Assembly: GCF_022317005.1 (NCBI RefSeq)
Contig: NZ_CP081006.1
Span: 930,001 to 994,000, forward strand
Length of the DNA: 64,000 nt
Source: Mycobacterium sp. IDR2000157661
GTDB lineage: Bacteria > Actinomycetota > Actinomycetes > Mycobacteriales > Mycobacteriaceae
Direction: 5' to 3'
Shown here piece after piece: positions 62,248 through 64,000 of this stretch. Made by a program: the position numbers and the translations under genes. Position 1 is the stretch's first letter. Each line of letters begins with the position of its first letter. The notes under the pieces are model-generated. The model had not been told where the DNA came from, searched no databases, and was given only the letters and a program-made list of their open reading frames with translations.

Positions 62248-63849
62248 ATGACGGACGATTCGTTGCGCCATCCCATTCATTCCGGACACCTGACCGTCGG
62301 CGCGCTGAAGCGCAACAAGGACAAGCCGGTGCTGTTCCTCGGCGACACCACGCTGACCGGTGGCCAGCTCGCCGAGCGCATCAGCCAGTACATTCAGGCG
62401 TTCGAGGCGCTGGGCGCGGGCGCAGGAAGCGCCACCGGGCTGCTGTCGTTGAACCGGCCCGAGGTCCTGATGATCATCGGTGCCGGGCAGACACAGGGCT
62501 ACCGCCGCACGGCACTACACCCTCTCGGTTCGCTCGACGATCACGCCTACGTGCTCAATGACGCCGGGGTCAGCTCGCTGATCATCGACCCCAACCCGAT
62601 GTTCGTCGAACGGGCGCTGGGACTGCTGGAGAAGGTGCCCGACCTCAAGCAGATACTGACAATCGGGCCGGTGCCCTCGGAGTTGGAGGGCAAGGCCGTC
62701 GACCTGACCGCCGAGGCCGCCAAGTACTCACCGCAACCGTTGGTGGCCGCAGAGTTGCCGCCCGACCACATCGGCGGGATGGCCTACACCGGAGGCACCA
62801 CCGGAAAGCCCAAGGGCGTGATCGGTACCGTGCAGTCGATCACCACCATGACGACGATCCAGCTGGCCGAGTGGGAGTGGCCGGAACGGCCGAAATTCCT
62901 GATGTGCACCCCCCTTTCGCACGCCGGCGCGGCGTTCTTCGTGCCGACGATCATCAAGGGCGGCGAACTGGTGGTGCTGACCAAGTTCGACCCTGCCGAG
63001 GTGCTGCGGGTCATCGAGGAGCAGAAGATCACCGCGACGATGCTGGTGCCGTCGATGATCTACGCGCTGATGGACCATCCCGACAGCCACACCCGCGATC
63101 TGTCATCGCTGGAGACCGTGTACTACGGCGCCTCGGCGATGAACCCGGTGCGGTTGAAGGAGGCGATCCGACGGTTCGGCCCGATCTTCGCTCAGTATTA
63201 CGGGCAGTCCGAGGCCCCGATGGTGATCACGTACCTGGCCAAGCACGAGCACGACGACAAGCGGCTGACGTCGTGTGGCCGGCCTACGGTGTTCGCGCGG
63301 GTGGCGTTGCTCGACGGCGACGGCAAGCCGGTGCCCAAGGGCGAGGTCGGCGAGATCTGCGTGTCGGGGCCGCTGGTGTCGGGCGGCTACTGGAACAAGC
63401 CCGAGGCGACGGCCGAGACCTTCCGGGACGGCTGGATGCACACCGGCGACCTGGCCCGCGAGGATGAGGACGGCTTCTACTACATCGTCGACCGGACCAA
63501 GGACATGATCGTGACGGGCGGTTTCAACGTGTTCCCGCGCGAGGTCGAAGACGTTGTCGCCGAGCATCCCGCAGTGGCCCAGGTCTGTGTGATCGGCACC
63601 CCAGACGAGAAGTGGGGTGAGGCGGTGACCGCGGTCGTCGTGCTGCGCCCGGATGCCGCGTCCGACGAGGCGTCGGTCGCGCAGATGACCGCGGAGATCC
63701 AGGCCGCGGTCAAGGAGCGCAAGGGATCGGTGCAATCGCCCAAGCAGGTGGTCGTCGTCGACTCCGTGCCGGTGACCGCTCTCGGCAAGCCCGACAAGAA
63801 GGCTGTGCGGGCACAGTTCTGGGAGGGCAGCGACCGCGCCGTCGGCTGA
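62248..63849 (+). CDS. fadD8: Fatty-acid-CoA ligase FadD8-like
   Basis: A 533-residue adenylate-forming enzyme. YTGGTTGKPKGVIG, YYGQSEAP, GWMHTGDLAREDEDGFYYIVDRTKDMIVTGGFNV in pieces, and C-terminal ALGKPDKKAVR with the catalytic Lys. Placed like remembered Rv0551c relative to the amidohydrolase. ATG 62248; 68 bases from the divergent DUF3253 start. Confidence 0.9.
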   Translation: MTDDSLRHPIHSGHLTVGALKRNKDKPVLFLGDTTLTGGQLAERISQYIQAFEALGAGAGSATGLLSLNRPEVLMIIGAGQTQGYRRTALHPLGSLDDHAYVLNDAGVSSLIIDPNPMFVERALGLLEKVPDLKQILTIGPVPSELEGKAVDLTAEAAKYSPQPLVAAELPPDHIGGMAYTGGTTGKPKGVIGTVQSITTMTTIQLAEWEWPERPKFLMCTPLSHAGAAFFVPTIIKGGELVVLTKFDPAEVLRVIEEQKITATMLVPSMIYALMDHPDSHTRDLSSLETVYYGASAMNPVRLKEAIRRFGPIFAQYYGQSEAPMVITYLAKHEHDDKRLTSCGRPTVFARVALLDGDGKPVPKGEVGEICVSGPLVSGGYWNKPEATAETFRDGWMHTGDLAREDEDGFYYIVDRTKDMIVTGGFNVFPREVEDVVAEHPAVAQVCVIGTPDEKWGEAVTAVVVLRPDAASDEASVAQMTAEIQAAVKERKGSVQSPKQVVVVDSVPVTALGKPDKKAVRAQFWEGSDRAVG

Positions 63850-63857
63850 TCGGCCGT

Positions 63858-63919
63858 CGCGAGCGTGCGCAAAGTGTTGAATTTCGGCGGCGTGTCGTGT
63901 GCGGACGCGCACGCTCGCG
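63858..63919. repeat. Large inverted repeat after fadD8
   Basis: A 13-bp perfect inverted repeat CGCGAGCGTGCGC / GCGCACGCTCGCG encloses a 36-base AT-richer core (starting AAAGTGTTGAATTTCGG). It starts 8 bases past the fadD8 stop and could terminate transcripts from both sides. The form suggests a repeated extragenic element. Confidence 0.75.
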
Positions 63920-63957
63920 CTAGAGGGCGCTAGAGGGCGCTAGAGGGCGCTAGAGGG
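63918..63957. repeat. Four tandem copies of a 10-bp unit
   Basis: CGCTAGAGGG is repeated four times without change. On the minus strand each unit carries a TAG. The copy at 63948 supplies the stop codon of the gene entering from the right. Confidence 0.9.
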
Positions 63958-64000
63958 TGAGCACCAGGTCGGCCTTGTGGCGAGTGGATTCGATGCGACG
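63950..64000 (-). CDS. 3' end of an unidentified gene
   Basis: Minus-strand frame ending RRIESTRHKADLVLTL with stop TAG at 63950-63952, open to the window edge. Only 16 residues are visible. Inferred from the open frame and the position after convergent gene structure; could also be non-coding. Confidence 0.45.
   Translation of the reverse strand, partial: RRIESTRHKADLVLTL

Noticed and set aside
1..64000. CRISPR arrays, insertion sequences or prophage genes
   Set aside because: No spaced identical direct repeats of CRISPR type, no transposase with flanking inverted repeats and no phage structural genes were seen; the only recombinase trace is the HTH at 33322.

Overview
The window looks like chromosomal DNA from a fast-growing mycobacterium (Mycolicibacterium-type). 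It is GC-rich with frequent GTG starts. It carries mycolic-acid cyclopropane-synthase-type methyltransferases, F420-dependent (DDN-like) and MenJ-type enzymes, DUF5994. It also keeps a gene order that matches, from memory, the Mycobacterium tuberculosis Rv0551c-Rv0566c segment in inverted orientation. No computed comparison was possible; product names rest on motifs and remembered family sequences.

Region 1 (1-15.8 kb) is a selenium and formate module with carbon-metabolism genes inside it. A truncated FdhB and a selenocysteine-containing FdhA sit at the left edge; the Sec UGA at 3434-3436 is followed by a clear bacterial SECIS hairpin. SelB and selA overlap, and tRNA-Sec and selD follow, so every dedicated component needed to make the enzyme lies within 15 kb. 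Between them are a GH16 glucanase, a GT-C glycosyltransferase, a hemerythrin protein, a TerC protein, and a translationally coupled GH15-zwf pair.

Region 2 (15.8-33 kb) holds a cold-shock protein, a 46-residue ORF coupled to a DUF5994 gene, a Ser/Thr kinase with an extracellular solute-binding domain, and a large exported hydrolase. Next come a frameshifted collagen-like protein, a P450, a sugar dehydrogenase lipoprotein and a PhoD-like phosphatase. A membrane protein with a kinase-like core precedes two cyclopropane-synthase-type methyltransferases and a ketoacyl synthase whose nucleophilic Cys is Asp.

Region 3 (33-48 kb) is the conserved backbone: phosphofructokinase, tRNA-Tyr, YajQ, GpsA, HtpX, polyprenyl diphosphate synthase GrcC1, menaquinone reductase MenJ, MenG, MgtA, a DUF3592-like membrane protein, MenD and a BpoC-like hydrolase. 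GrcC1, MenD, MenC, MenG and MenJ serve menaquinone synthesis. An internally deleted esterase pseudogene lies between menJ and menG.

Region 4 (48-64 kb) is a redox-rich accessory block inserted between bpoC and menC: flavin monooxygenase with MarR, DDN-like reductase, DJ-1 proteins, and an MpaB-TetR operon with a visible operator. MenC follows, then DUF427, an FAD oxidoreductase, a TspO-SOUL operon, an SRPBCC protein, two acyl-CoA synthetases, an amidohydrolase, a YCII protein and DUF3253. The right edge has a palindromic and tandem-repeat region and the 3' end of one more gene. I saw no CRISPR array, insertion sequence or prophage.
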